A stretch of 64,000 bases of DNA from Nocardiopsis sp. FR4 (GCF_009830945.1 NZ_VWVV01000024.1:54108-118107); one strand, 5' to 3'; positions 42,500 through 51,440 are shown, counted from the stretch's first letter. Notes: generated from the sequence alone by a model not told the origin. Numbers and translations are program-made.

Positions 42500-43267
42500 T
42501 CAGTCCCCGGGGCGCAGCCAGCGCTGGAGCAGGGTCCCCTCCGACTCGATCACGACCCCGGGCACCAGTGGTCGGTCGGCCACCGCGCCCGCCGCTATGC
42601 GCTGTTCCAGGCCCCCGCTCAGCAGCGGCACCAGGGTCAGGCACAGTTCGTCGAGGAGTCCGGCCGCGGCCACGTCGGCCAGCAGGCGGGGGCCTCCCTC
42701 GCACAGGATCCGGGGCAGCCCTCGCCCGGCCAGGGCGGCCACCGCGGCGGCCAGGTCCACGGTGTGCTCGCCGCACACCAGCACGCGGTCGGCGCCCAGG
42801 ACGCGGCGCGCCCGGTCCAGGGCCTCGGGCCCGGCCGCGGCGCGGGTGACGAGGAACACCCCGCCGCCGCTGTGCGACTCCCGCTCGAGCAGCGGCGGTA
42901 TCCGGCCGGTGCCGCTGACCACGGCCAACTCGGGCTGGGCGGCGCGCCCCTCGGCCAGGGCGCGGGCGGCCCGGTCCCCGGTGCGCGTGTCCGCGTGCCG
43001 GTAACCCTCGGCGCGCGCGGTTCCGGCGCCGACCAGGATCACGTCGGCCAGGTCGCGCAGGAGGGTGAACACCACCAGGTCGGCGGGGGTGTTGATGGTC
43101 CCGGTGCGGCCGTCGCTGCCCGCGGCGGCGCCGTCCAGGGTGGAGACCATGTTCGCGCGCAGCCAGGGCCGGTCGGGGTAGGCGTAGAGCCGTTCCAGCG
43201 CGGCGGGGTCCAGTTCCCGTCCCGGGGCGGCGGCGCCGGGGACGGCGTCGTTCAGCAGGAGACGCAC
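42500..43267 (-). CDS. RibD-C-domain reductase (pyrimidine/dihydrofolate-reductase-like)
   Basis: 255 residues. ANMVSTLDGAAAGSDGRTG near 37, DVILVGAGTARAEGY and PRILCEGGPRLLADVAAAGL are typical of RibD C-terminal reductases, which use NADPH to reduce a pterin- or pyrimidine-like ring. GTG 43267 (or 43273) overlaps the end of the dioxygenase-like gene. As third gene after folP, a role in pterin or deazaflavin-like metabolism is plausible. Confidence 0.88.
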   Translation of the reverse strand: MRLLLNDAVPGAAAPGRELDPAALERLYAYPDRPWLRANMVSTLDGAAAGSDGRTGTINTPADLVVFTLLRDLADVILVGAGTARAEGYRHADTRTGDRAARALAEGRAAQPELAVVSGTGRIPPLLERESHSGGGVFLVTRAAAGPEALDRARRVLGADRVLVCGEHTVDLAAAVAALAGRGLPRILCEGGPRLLADVAAAGLLDELCLTLVPLLSGGLEQRIAAGAVADRPLVPGVVIESEGTLLQRWLRPGD

Positions 43268-43944
43268 GGCCACACCGCCACGAAGTACATGACCCCGAAC
43301 GGGTCGTCGGCGTAGAGCACCCGGGGGTCCACCGGCACGGTGTCGGCCAGGGCGTGCGCCAGGACGCCCAGCGCGGCCCGGCCGCTCACCATCAGGTCGG
43401 CGGCCAGCGCCGGGTCCAGGCGCGCGAGCCCCTCGCGGTCGCCCCCGGCCAGGCAGCGGTGGATCCGCTCGTCGAAGCCGAAGGCCCGCTCGTCCAGCTC
43501 CCCGGGGCCCGTCGCGGCGCGCCGGGCGCTGCCCTCGCCCAGGACCAGCAGGGCGACCCGGTCGGGCCGGCCGGCGATGCTCCGGCCCAGGGCCCCCAGC
43601 TCGGCGTCGGAGGCGTCCCAGGCCACGGCGGCCGTCTCCACCCGGCCGCGGTAGCCGACGGCGTCGAGCAGGCGTCGGGCCACGGCCAGGCTGAGCGGCA
43701 GGGCGCGCTCGCGGGGGACGCGCTGCCCCGTGCCGCCGAACTCGCGGACCGGCGACAGGTCCCCGGTGTACCGCCCCGAGGCGCCGTGCCCGCCGACGAC
43801 GACGAGCGTGTCCGGTTCGGTCGCCGCGAGCGCCGCGACGGCCGCCTCGCACTCCTTGCGCAGGTCGGCGGCCACGTCCTGGCCGCCGCTGAGCCCCGGC
43901 AGCAGCAGCGGCGGGTGCGGGCACAGGGCACTGGCCACGATCAC
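43252..43944 (-). CDS. LigB-like class III extradiol-dioxygenase-family protein
   Basis: 230 residues. CPHPPLLLPGLSGG at the start with the first His, VVVGGHGASGRYTG, and ADDPFGVMYFVAVW at the end match the LigB/MEMO-like fold. Several metal-ligand histidines of true dioxygenases are not evident, so catalysis is uncertain. GTG start with GAGGAGG. Gene order folP / this / RibD-like suggests a pterin-related substrate. Confidence 0.8.
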   Translation of the reverse strand: MIVASALCPHPPLLLPGLSGGQDVAADLRKECEAAVAALAATEPDTLVVVGGHGASGRYTGDLSPVREFGGTGQRVPRERALPLSLAVARRLLDAVGYRGRVETAAVAWDASDAELGALGRSIAGRPDRVALLVLGEGSARRAATGPGELDERAFGFDERIHRCLAGGDREGLARLDPALAADLMVSGRAALGVLAHALADTVPVDPRVLYADDPFGVMYFVAVWPCVSC

Positions 43945-43957
43945 GCGGGCCTCCTCA

Positions 43958-44818
43958 TTATTCCAGCCCCCGTACGACCCGCGCGGGGGGCCGGACCCCG
44001 CGGATCGAGGCGACCATGTCGAGTACCTGGCGGGTCTGGGCCACCTCGTGGACCCGGTAGACCCGGGCGCCGTGCCAGGCGCACACGGCGGTGGCCGCCA
44101 GTGTCCCGGTCAGGCGCTCGCCCACGGGCAGGTCCAGGGTCTCGCCGACGAAGTCCTTGTTGGACAGCGACACCAGGACCGGCCATCCGGTGGCGGTCAT
44201 CTCGTCCAGGCGCCGGGTCAGCTCCAGCGAGTGCCAGGTGTTCTTACCGAAGTCGTGCGCCGGGTCGATGATGGCCGAGGCCGGGTCCACGCCCAGGGAC
44301 ACGGCCCGCTCGGCCTGGGCCACGGTGGCCTCGATCGCCTCGCGCACCACGTCCTGGTAGTGCGGCCGGTACGGGGGCGTGCGCGGGGCGAGCCCGCCGG
44401 TGTGGGTGCACACCAGGGCCGCGTCGAACTCGGCGGCCACCTCGGCCAGCTCGGGGTCGTAGCCGCCCCAGGCGTCGTTGAGCAGGTCGGCCCCGGCCTC
44501 GCAGACCGCCCGGCCCACGGAGGCGCGCCAGGTGTCCACGCTGATGACCAGGTCGGGGAACTCGGCGCGGACGGCGGCCACGAAGTCCACCACCCGCCGC
44601 TTCTCCTCCTCGGCGTCGACCTGCTCGCCGGGCCCGGCCTTGACGCCGCCGATGTCCACGATGTCGGCGCCCTCGGCCACGACCCGGCGCACGCGCTCGA
44701 AGGCGGGTGCGTCGTCCCAGGTGGCGCCCCGGTCGTAGAAGGAGTCACGGGTGCGGTTGACGATCGCCATGACCAGAGCCTGACCCGCCTCGTAGTGCCT
44801 GCCGCGCAGCCTCAGCAC
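43958..44818 (-). CDS. folP: Dihydropteroate synthase
   Basis: 286 residues. VMAIVNRTRDSFYDRG (substrate-binding loop 1), IVDIGGVKAGPGE, SVDTWRA, NDAWGG and IIDPAHDFGKNTWHSLEL define the TIM-barrel DHPS fold. Canonical enzymes have DVGGEST; here the loop is DIGGVKAGPGE, as in the actinobacterial FolP2-like branch, whose DHPS activity is disputed. GTG 44818 has AAGGGG upstream and overlaps a 17-codon leader ORF. First gene of a three-gene operon. Confidence 0.88.
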   Translation of the reverse strand: MLRLRGRHYEAGQALVMAIVNRTRDSFYDRGATWDDAPAFERVRRVVAEGADIVDIGGVKAGPGEQVDAEEEKRRVVDFVAAVRAEFPDLVISVDTWRASVGRAVCEAGADLLNDAWGGYDPELAEVAAEFDAALVCTHTGGLAPRTPPYRPHYQDVVREAIEATVAQAERAVSLGVDPASAIIDPAHDFGKNTWHSLELTRRLDEMTATGWPVLVSLSNKDFVGETLDLPVGERLTGTLAATAVCAWHGARVYRVHEVAQTRQVLDMVASIRGVRPPARVVRGLE

Positions 44819-44865
44819 CGGTCGGTCCCCTTCCCGCGCGGGCGCCCGCCGTCCTCGTCGTCCAC
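44812..44865 (-). CDS. 17-residue leader ORF overlapping folP start
   Basis: GTG 44865 with GGGAGGG upstream reads 17 codons and terminates just inside the folP start (GTGCTGA). Same arrangement as at 3901, 19053 and 63786. May couple translation. Confidence 0.3.
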   Translation of the reverse strand: MDDEDGGRPRGKGTDRC

Positions 44866-45003
44866 AGTCCCTCCCAGCGGCCAACACTAGGGCACACCGG
44901 AGCCGGGCGGCGGGGCGGTACGGCTCTGGGCGGGGGTGGCCTCCGCCACGCCCGCTCCGGGGGCGGCTCCGGCCCGGGGCGGGGACGCCTCCGGCCCGGC
45001 ACC

Positions 45004-45032
45004 TTGCCTGAGACTCTATTACGAGTTACCTT
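45004..45032 (+). promoter_or_regulatory. Leaderless promoter of the two-HTH TetR gene
   Basis: TTGCCT (45004-45009), 17 bases, TACCTT (45027-45032), then seven bases to ATG 45040. Good sigma-70-type spacing and no ribosome site. The GTTACCTTTAAC symmetry over the -10 could be an autoregulatory site. Confidence 0.55.
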
Positions 45033-45039
45033 TAACGAA

Positions 45040-45903
45040 ATGTCAGATCCGCACTCTTCACCAGTGCCAGCCGACCTCGTGAGCGCGGCCGTCCGCGCCG
45101 CGGAACAGCTCGGGAAGGACGTGGCCGACGTGCCCCTGATCGCCATCGCGCGGGAGGCGGGGATCTCCCGCAGCACCCTGCTGCGCCGCGTGGGCGGGTC
45201 GCGCCGGACGCTGGACGAGGCGGTGCGCGCCTCGGGCGTGGACCCGGGCGGGCGACCGCCGGTGCGCGAGCGCGCGATCGGGGCCGCCGCGGACCTGATC
45301 AGCGCCCAGGGCCTGGGCGCGGCCACCCTGGAGGCGGTCGCCGCCGTCGCCGAGTGCTCGGTGCACAGCCTGTACGCGGCCTTCGGCGGCCGAGACGGTC
45401 TGCTCGCGGCGGTCTTCGAGCGCTACAGCCCCATCCTGGACCTGGAGGAGGTCCTGGCCGGGCCGGAGGAGGACCTGGCCACCCGGGTCCACGCCCTCTA
45501 CCGCGCGCTCGGCGAGGCCTTCTCCCGGGAGCCCCGGGTGATGCCCGCCATGCTGGCCGACGTGTTCACCCGGCCCGAGGGCCCCACCGTCGACATGCTC
45601 TCCCACCACTTCTTCCCCCGCATGCTCGCCGGGCTGGGCGGGTGGCTGTCCGCACAGGTCGCGGCGGACCGGATCCGCGACCTGCCGGTCACGGTGCTCA
45701 TCCAGCAGATGCTCAGCCCGGTCGCCATGCACTTCCTGCTCCGCCCGGCGCTGGAGAACGTGCCGATCCTGCACTTCCCGGCCCCGGAGGAGGTCTGCAC
45801 GGCCTTCGCCGACGCCTTCCTGCGCGCCGTGGCGCTCCCCGGCGGGGACGTCCCGCCGAGGGACGCCGGCCCCGACCCCGCCCGAGCCGATCCGGCGCCC
45901 TGA
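45040..45903 (+). CDS. TetR-family regulator with two helix-turn-helix segments
   Basis: 287 residues. A first HTH-like segment, LIAIAREAGISRSTLLRRVGGSRRTL (about residues 35-60), precedes a second, typical TetR one, TLEAVAAVAECSVHSLYAAFGGRDGL (about 97-122), and then a helical ligand domain. Most TetR proteins have only one. The start is ATG 45040 because the promoter places the transcript start there. It probably controls the flavin monooxygenase gene 82 bases downstream. Confidence 0.87.
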   Translation: MSDPHSSPVPADLVSAAVRAAEQLGKDVADVPLIAIAREAGISRSTLLRRVGGSRRTLDEAVRASGVDPGGRPPVRERAIGAAADLISAQGLGAATLEAVAAVAECSVHSLYAAFGGRDGLLAAVFERYSPILDLEEVLAGPEEDLATRVHALYRALGEAFSREPRVMPAMLADVFTRPEGPTVDMLSHHFFPRMLAGLGGWLSAQVAADRIRDLPVTVLIQQMLSPVAMHFLLRPALENVPILHFPAPEEVCTAFADAFLRAVALPGGDVPPRDAGPDPARADPAP

Positions 45904-45984
45904 CCCGCCGCGCCGCCGCCGAGTGCGGGCCCCGCCGCGAGGCGGTTCCCGCACGGCCGTCCCGAACACGGACCTGGAGTACCC

Positions 45985-47220
45985 ATGAGCGAACGTACGA
46001 CCTGCGTGATCATCGGCGGCGGCCCCGCCGGAATGGTGCTGGGCCTGCTGCTGGCCCGCGGCGGTGTGGAGGTCACCGTGCTGGAGAAGCACGAGGACTT
46101 CCTGCGCGACTTCCGCGGGGACACCGTGCACCCCTCCACCCTGGAACTGCTGGAGGAGCTCGGCCTGTACGAGCGGTTCGCCGCGCTGCCGCAGAGCAGG
46201 CTGGAGGAGGCCGCCTTCCCCGTCGGCGGCGGCCGCACCGTCACCGTCGGCGACTTCCGACGCCTGCGGGTCCCCCACCCCTACATCGCGATGGTCCCGC
46301 AGTGGGACCTGCTCAACCTGCTCGCCGAGGCCGGGGCCGAGGAGGCGGCCTTCACCCTGCGGATGGGCACCGAGGTCACCGGCCTGCTGCGCGGTCCCGG
46401 CGGCGTGGAGGGGGTCCGCTACCGGGGCCCGGAGGGCGAGGGGGAGGTCCGGGCCGACCTGACCGTGGCCTGCGACGGCCGCTGGTCGCTGGCCCGCGGC
46501 GAGGCGGGCCTGGCCACACGGGAGTACCCGGTGGGGATCGACGCCTGGTGGTTCCGGATGCCCCGTGAGTCCGGGGACTCCCCGTCGCTGACCCCCCGCG
46601 CGGGCCGGGGCAGGTTCATGGTGGTCATCCCCCGCGAGGGCTACCTGCAGATCGCCTGCCTCGGGCGCAAGGGCGGCGACGCCGAACTGCGCGCCCGGGG
46701 AGTGGAGGCCTTCCGCCGCGACCTCGTCGAGCTCATGCCCGAACTGGCCGGCCGGGTGGACTCCCTGAAGTCGATGGACCAGGTCAAGCACCTGGACGTG
46801 CGACTGAACCGGCTGCGCCGCTGGCACGCGGACGGCCTGCTGTGCATCGGCGACGCGGCCCACGCGATGTCTCCGGTCGGGGGCGTGGGGATCAACCTCG
46901 CGGTGCAGGACGCGGTGGCCGCCGCCAGGCTGCTGGCCCGGCCGCTGCGCGCGCGGGCGCTCACCTCCCGTGACCTGGCGGCCGTGCGCAGGCGGCGGAT
47001 CGTGCCGACCGTGGCCGTCCAGACACTGCAGCGCGTCATGCACCGGATGCTGGTCGAACCCATACTGCGGGGCGAGCGCGTGGGGCCGCCCAGGCCGGTG
47101 CTGGCGGTGCTGGACCGCGCGCCCTGGATCTCGTTCGTGCCCGCCTACCTCATCGGCAGGGGGGTCCGGCCCGAGCACGCCCCGGACTTCGCCCGCCGCC
47201 GGCCCCAGCGGGCCGGATGA
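45985..47220 (+). CDS. FAD-dependent aromatic-hydroxylase-like monooxygenase
   Basis: 411 residues. GGGPAGMVLGLLLARGG (FAD motif) at 12-28, the DG motif VACDGRWSLAR near 158 and GDAAHAMSPVGGVGINLAVQD near 288 mark the PHBH-like flavin monooxygenases that add hydroxyl groups to aromatic rings or polyketides. Starts ATG with GGAGTACCC. Neighbours (TetR, glutathionyl-hydroquinone reductase, pobA) support a phenol/quinone substrate. Confidence 0.92.
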   Translation: MSERTTCVIIGGGPAGMVLGLLLARGGVEVTVLEKHEDFLRDFRGDTVHPSTLELLEELGLYERFAALPQSRLEEAAFPVGGGRTVTVGDFRRLRVPHPYIAMVPQWDLLNLLAEAGAEEAAFTLRMGTEVTGLLRGPGGVEGVRYRGPEGEGEVRADLTVACDGRWSLARGEAGLATREYPVGIDAWWFRMPRESGDSPSLTPRAGRGRFMVVIPREGYLQIACLGRKGGDAELRARGVEAFRRDLVELMPELAGRVDSLKSMDQVKHLDVRLNRLRRWHADGLLCIGDAAHAMSPVGGVGINLAVQDAVAAARLLARPLRARALTSRDLAAVRRRRIVPTVAVQTLQRVMHRMLVEPILRGERVGPPRPVLAVLDRAPWISFVPAYLIGRGVRPEHAPDFARRRPQRAG

Positions 47221-47231
47221 ACCACCGGGTC

Positions 47232-48254
47232 CTACCGGGACAGGTCGGGGACGCGTTCGCCCTCGGGGACGGGTCCGGGAGCGGTTCCGTCCCCGAACGG
47301 GGCGCCGCCCAGCTCCTCGCGGCGGTGCGGGGTGAGCCAGCCGCGCGGGTCGGGTCCCGCGGCGACGATCCGCGTGGGGTTGATCCCCGTGTGGACCCAG
47401 TAGTAGTGGACGCGGACGTGGTCCAGATTGGTGGTGTCGCCGAAGCCCGGGGTCTGGAAGAGGTCGCGGGCGTAGGCCCACAGCGCCGGGTACTCGCTGA
47501 GCTTGCGGATGTTGCACTTGAAGTGGCCGTGGTAGACGGCGTCGAAGCGCACCAGGGTCGGGAAGAGGCGGATGTCGGCCTCGGTGACGGAGTCCCCGAC
47601 CAGGTAGCGCCGGGTGGACAGCCGCTCCTCCAGGGCGTCCAGGCGGGCGAACACCCGGGCGACGGCGTCGTCGTAGCGCTCCTGGTCGGGGGCGAACCCG
47701 GCCCGGTAGACGCCGTTGTTCAGGTCGGTGTAGATCTGCCGGGAGAGGGTGTCGATCTCCTCGCGCAGGGCGTGCGGGTACAGGTCCGGTGCGCCCTCCC
47801 GGACCAGGCCGCCCCACTCGGTGGCCATGTCCCTGACCAGCTGGTCGAAGTCGTTGGAGACCAGGTGTCCGGTGTCCACGTCGACCAGTCCGGGCACGCT
47901 GACCCCGCCGGTGTAGTGGGGGTCGCGCGCCAGGTAGGCCTCGCGCAGGGCGTGGATGCCCAGGACGGGGTCCCTGCCGCCGGGGCTGCCGGTCTCCTCG
48001 GTGAACACCCAGTGCGGGTCGCCGTCGATGACCTCCTGGCGCGGGTCGGTGACGGCCAGGGAGACGGCCCCCTCCAGGCCCATGAGCCTGCGGGTGATGA
48101 CCACCCGGTGCGCCCACGGGCAGGCGCGGCTGACGACCAGCCGGTAGCGGCCCGGTTCGGCGGTGCGGCCGAAGCGGCCGTCGGCGGTGACCCGGTCGGC
48201 GAAGGCCGCCGCCTCCCGCCGGATCTCCTCGGTGGGGATCTGGTTGGCCCTCAT
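47232..48254 (-). CDS. Glutathionyl-hydroquinone-reductase-type GST
   Basis: 340 residues. Catalytic Cys45 in SRACPWAHR, followed by VTDPR, YTGGVSVPGLVD and a GST C-terminal helical domain. The CPWA(H/T) motif defines GS-hydroquinone reductases (YqjG/ECM4). Actinomycetes use mycothiol, so mycothiolyl-quinols are the likely substrate. ATG 48254 has GGGAG upstream. Convergent with the monooxygenase; could recycle quinone products. Confidence 0.93.
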   Translation of the reverse strand: MRANQIPTEEIRREAAAFADRVTADGRFGRTAEPGRYRLVVSRACPWAHRVVITRRLMGLEGAVSLAVTDPRQEVIDGDPHWVFTEETGSPGGRDPVLGIHALREAYLARDPHYTGGVSVPGLVDVDTGHLVSNDFDQLVRDMATEWGGLVREGAPDLYPHALREEIDTLSRQIYTDLNNGVYRAGFAPDQERYDDAVARVFARLDALEERLSTRRYLVGDSVTEADIRLFPTLVRFDAVYHGHFKCNIRKLSEYPALWAYARDLFQTPGFGDTTNLDHVRVHYYWVHTGINPTRIVAAGPDPRGWLTPHRREELGGAPFGDGTAPGPVPEGERVPDLSR

Positions 48255-48375
48255 GCCTGGCTCCCTTCGGACGCGGACGGTTCGCGGTCGCATGCTACCC
48301 GGGGCGCACCGGCCCGGCGGGGAGGCCGGGGCCGGGCCGTGCGGGCGGCTCGGTGACCGCGCGGCCCGGGCCCGC

Positions 48376-49551
48376 TCAGAAGCGGATGGGCAGCCCCGCG
48401 TAGTTGTGCGCGAACTCGGCGGCCGCGGCCTCGGAGTCGACGACCCGCTGGAGCTGGGAGAGCTGTAGCCGGGCGTCGAAGTCGTCGCCGTGGCGGTGCA
48501 GCGTGGTCGTCATCCACCAGGAGAAGTGGGTGCACCGCCAGACCCGGCGCAGGGCGGTGTCGGAGTAGGCGCGGGCGAGCTCCTCGCGCCCGTCGCGCAG
48601 CCACGCGGTGAGGGCCTCGGCCAGCAGGGTGACGTCGGCGATGGCCAGGTTGAGGCCCTTGGCTCCGGTGGGCGGCACGATGTGCGCGGCGTCCCCGGCC
48701 AGGAAGAGGCGGCCGTGGCGCATGGGGGCGGTGACGAAGCTGCGCATGGGCAGCACGCTCTTCTCCGTGATGGGCCCGGTGCGCAGCTTCCAGCCGTCCA
48801 GCCCCTCGCCCAGGCGGGTGGCCAGCGCCTCCCAGATGCGGTCGTCGCTCCACTCGGCGATGTCCTCGTCCGGGCGGACCTGGAGGTAGAGGCGGCTGAC
48901 GGCCTCCGAGCGCATGCTGTGCAGGGCGAACCCGTCCGGGTGCCAGGCGTAGACGAGCTCGTCGGTGGAGGGGGCGACGTCGGCGAGCACGCCCAGCCAG
49001 GCGAAGGGGTAGGGGCGTTCCCACACCCTCTGCTGCGCGGCCGGGACCGCGCGGCGGCTGGGGCCGTGGAAGCCGTCGCAGCCCACGACGGCGTCGGCGT
49101 CCACCCGCCGGGGGCGGCCGTCGGCGTCGGTGAAGGTGACGTGGGGGCGGTCGGTGTCCACGCCGTGCGGGGTGACGTCGGAGGCCTCGTAGAAGACGGG
49201 GCGCCCGGCCCTCTCCCGGGCGGCCATGAGGTCCTTGGTCACCTCGGTCTGCCCGTAGATCCACACCGACCTGCCGACGAGCTCGGTGAAGTCGAGGTGG
49301 TGGCGCTCGCCCGGCCACTGCAGGTACACGCCCCGGTGCTCGTCCCCCTCGGCGGCGATCCGGTCGCCGACCCCCGCCTGGCGCAGGACGTCGACACTGC
49401 CTGCCTCCAGCACCCCCGCGCGGATGCGCGAGCGCACGTGGTCGGCGGTCTGGCGTTCGATGAGGACAGAGTCGACCCCCTGGAGTCCGAGCAGGTGGGA
49501 CAGGAGCAACCCGGCCGGGCCTGCTCCGATGATGGCGACCTGAGTGCGCAC
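48376..49551 (-). CDS. pobA: 4-hydroxybenzoate 3-monooxygenase
   Basis: 391 residues, very close to the usual 394. IIGAGPAGLLLSHLLGLQGVDS, RIRAGVLEAGSVDVLRQAGVG, GCDGFHGPSR and GDAAHIVPPTGAKGLNLA are diagnostic of PobA, which converts 4-hydroxybenzoate to protocatechuate with NAD(P)H and O2. GTG 49551 is preceded by GAGGAGA. The IclR gene upstream on the same strand and the TCTCA-N5-TGAGA palindrome at 49684 suggest IclR control. Confidence 0.93.
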   Translation of the reverse strand: MRTQVAIIGAGPAGLLLSHLLGLQGVDSVLIERQTADHVRSRIRAGVLEAGSVDVLRQAGVGDRIAAEGDEHRGVYLQWPGERHHLDFTELVGRSVWIYGQTEVTKDLMAARERAGRPVFYEASDVTPHGVDTDRPHVTFTDADGRPRRVDADAVVGCDGFHGPSRRAVPAAQQRVWERPYPFAWLGVLADVAPSTDELVYAWHPDGFALHSMRSEAVSRLYLQVRPDEDIAEWSDDRIWEALATRLGEGLDGWKLRTGPITEKSVLPMRSFVTAPMRHGRLFLAGDAAHIVPPTGAKGLNLAIADVTLLAEALTAWLRDGREELARAYSDTALRRVWRCTHFSWWMTTTLHRHGDDFDARLQLSQLQRVVDSEAAAAEFAHNYAGLPIRF

Positions 49552-49683
49552 GTGTCTCTTCTCCTCTGGTGGTCGGACGCCGCGGGCCACGCGGCACGGC
49601 CCCGGGGGGGTCGGCCGGTGACGCCCGGAAACCTCGGGGGTGTGTCGACGATGCACCACGCGTGAGCGGGGCCACCAGAAGAT

Positions 49684-49698
49684 TCTCAATGAATGAGA
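49684..49698. promoter_or_regulatory. Palindrome upstream of pobA
   Basis: TCTCA (49684-49688), five bases, TGAGA (49694-49698), in a locally AT-rich patch 130 bases upstream of pobA. Candidate operator for the IclR regulator encoded just upstream. Confidence 0.4.
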
Positions 49699-49821
49699 GA
49701 AACCGCCCGCCGGGTGGTGGGCGGTGGTCCGTCGGCGCGACGGGGCGCGAGGTGGGTCAACGCACGGGCGCGCGGCCGTCGGCTCCGTGCCGCCGGAGCC
49801 GTTCGCGGGTGCGCCGTCCGC

Positions 49822-50577
49822 TCAGGCGCCCATGGCCCGGGAGGCCGAGCGGGCGGCGGTGCGCACGGCCGGGACGGCGAGGACCGCGTTCTCGTCGTTG
49901 GGCACGATCACCGACAGCGCGGCGACCACCTCCCCGGTGGAGCCGCGCACGGGGGCGGCGATCCCGGCCGTCTCCCGGTCGATGAAGCCCCGCGAGAGCA
50001 CGTAGCCGGTCCGGCGCACCTCCGAGAGCAGGACCCGCAGCCTGCGGGGGTCGGTGACCGCGGCTCCGGAGGCCGGGAGGGGGCGGGAGAGCACCCGCTC
50101 CTGGACCTCGGCGGGGGCGTGGGCGAGCAGGACCAGGCCCGAGGAGGAGACGTGCAGCGGCAGCCGTCCGGCGATCCGGGTGACGTTGACGACCGCGCCC
50201 GGGGCGGATCGGCGTTCGAGGAACAGGACCTCCTCGCCCTGGCGGACCCCGAGCTGGGTGTGCTGGCCCACCACGGCGTGCAGGTCCTCCATGAACGGCC
50301 CCACCGTCTCGCGCAGACCCAGCGCGGGCGAGGAGCGTACGGCCAGCTCCCACATGCGCACGCCGACCCGGACGCCGCGGGGGTCGCGCTCCAGCCACCC
50401 GTGGCCCACCAGCTGTTCCACGATGCGGGAGGCCGTGGCCACGTGCAGGTCGGCGCGCCGCGCGATCTCGGAGACCCTCAGTGCCCGGTGGTCGGGGTCG
50501 AATGCCTCCAGGACACGCACCACCCGGGACAGCACCGACTCGCCGTTGCCTGTTCTGACCACGGCAGCAGTGTCCAC
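49822..50577 (-). CDS. IclR-family regulator (likely PobR-like)
   Basis: 251 residues. Winged helix-turn-helix LRVSEIARRADLHVATASRIVEQL near 33-56 and an effector domain ending with GYVLSRGFIDRETAGIAAPVRGSTGEVVAALSVIVP. Position upstream of pobA suggests it senses 4-hydroxybenzoate or protocatechuate. Start uncertain: GTG 50577 or GTG 50562, neither with a strong ribosome site. Confidence 0.88.
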   Translation of the reverse strand: MDTAAVVRTGNGESVLSRVVRVLEAFDPDHRALRVSEIARRADLHVATASRIVEQLVGHGWLERDPRGVRVGVRMWELAVRSSPALGLRETVGPFMEDLHAVVGQHTQLGVRQGEEVLFLERRSAPGAVVNVTRIAGRLPLHVSSSGLVLLAHAPAEVQERVLSRPLPASGAAVTDPRRLRVLLSEVRRTGYVLSRGFIDRETAGIAAPVRGSTGEVVAALSVIVPNDENAVLAVPAVRTAARSASRAMGA

Positions 50578-50661
50578 CCCTGTGCCCGCCGGAGTCCACA
50601 ACGGGCGGGTGTTATCCAGGTGACGAAAGTAGTTCGTCGGGGCACCGGTCCTCTGGGCGTT

Positions 50662-50715
50662 CCCCCGTCCGGGGAGGCCTCCGGGTCGGGACCCGGGGGC
50701 CTCCCCGGACGGGGG
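50662..50715. terminator. Large hairpin after tspO
   Basis: Eighteen-base perfect arms (50662-50679, 50698-50715) enclosing a smaller stem. It lies between the tspO stop and the IclR start. The rest of the gap, 50716-50930, carries only an open frame from ATG 50906 that runs through this hairpin; I do not call it a gene. Confidence 0.65.
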
Positions 50716-50930
50716 CGGTGCGGGCGGGGATGAGGGGTCTCCGCGGCGAGGGCGGTCGCCGCGGCCTGGCGGGCGGCGTGGAGCCCGTGCACGAGTTCCC
50801 GCGCACGCACTGCAGGCCGGCCGGCGGTGAGCCCGTCGACGTCGCAGGCCCCGTGTGCGGTCTGCGGTTCCGCCTCCGCCGAAGGACTGGTCGCCTGTTC
50901 GGTCATTCCTCCCCTTCCGCCCGGGCGCGG

Positions 50931-51440
50931 TCAGCCGGTGTTGAGCCGCCAGACGGAGAAGTTGAGCGCGGCCGCGAACAGCACCCAGGCCCAGTAGGGC
51001 ACGAGCAGGGCGGCGGCCCAGCGCGAGCGGCGGGCGAACAGCACGATGGTCGCGGTCAGCGCCACGACGAGCAGGCAGATGTCGGCGAAGGCGACGCCCC
51101 GCAGGCCCGCGGCGAAGAACAGGGGCGTCCACGCGGCGTTCAGGAACAGCTGCACGGCGTACAGGGCGAGTTCCACGCGGGCACCGCGCCAGCCGTGTCG
51201 GCGCCAGACGAGCCACCCGGACACGGCGATCATGGCGTACAGGACGGTCCAGACCGGGCCGAAGAGCCAGGAGGGCGGCGCCCACGGGGGCTGGCGCAGC
51301 GCGGCGTAGTCCGAGGAGGTGCCGGTGTTGGACAGCACCCCGAGGGCCGCGACCGCGGTGACGGCCACGAGGAAGGCGGCGAGGCCCAGCAGGGAGGCCC
51401 GCGTGGACGGGGCGGTGTGCCGTGTGTCCGTGGATGTCAT
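50931..51440 (-). CDS. tspO: TspO/MBR family membrane protein
   Basis: 169 residues with five helices. LRQPPWAPPSWLFGPVWTVLYAMI, the YAVQLFLNAAWTPLFFAA helix and PYWAWVLFAAALNFSVWRLN are signature TspO segments, which bind porphyrins and sterols. ATG 51440 with AAGGGAA. Divergent from a membrane-anchored hydrolase across a palindromic region. Confidence 0.93.
   Translation of the reverse strand: MTSTDTRHTAPSTRASLLGLAAFLVAVTAVAALGVLSNTGTSSDYAALRQPPWAPPSWLFGPVWTVLYAMIAVSGWLVWRRHGWRGARVELALYAVQLFLNAAWTPLFFAAGLRGVAFADICLLVVALTATIVLFARRSRWAAALLVPYWAWVLFAAALNFSVWRLNTG

Noticed and set aside
45058..48117. 1019-codon minus-strand open frame
   Set aside because: Its distal part overlaps the real reductase gene in another frame; the rest is antisense to TetR and monooxygenase genes.
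50716..50906. Minus-strand ORF beginning MTEQATSPSAEAE with GGGGAGG before it
   Set aside because: The frame has no stop before the large hairpin at 50662-50715 and runs on into the IclR gene; the ribosome site is too close to the ATG. It could be a gene remnant, but nothing identifies it.
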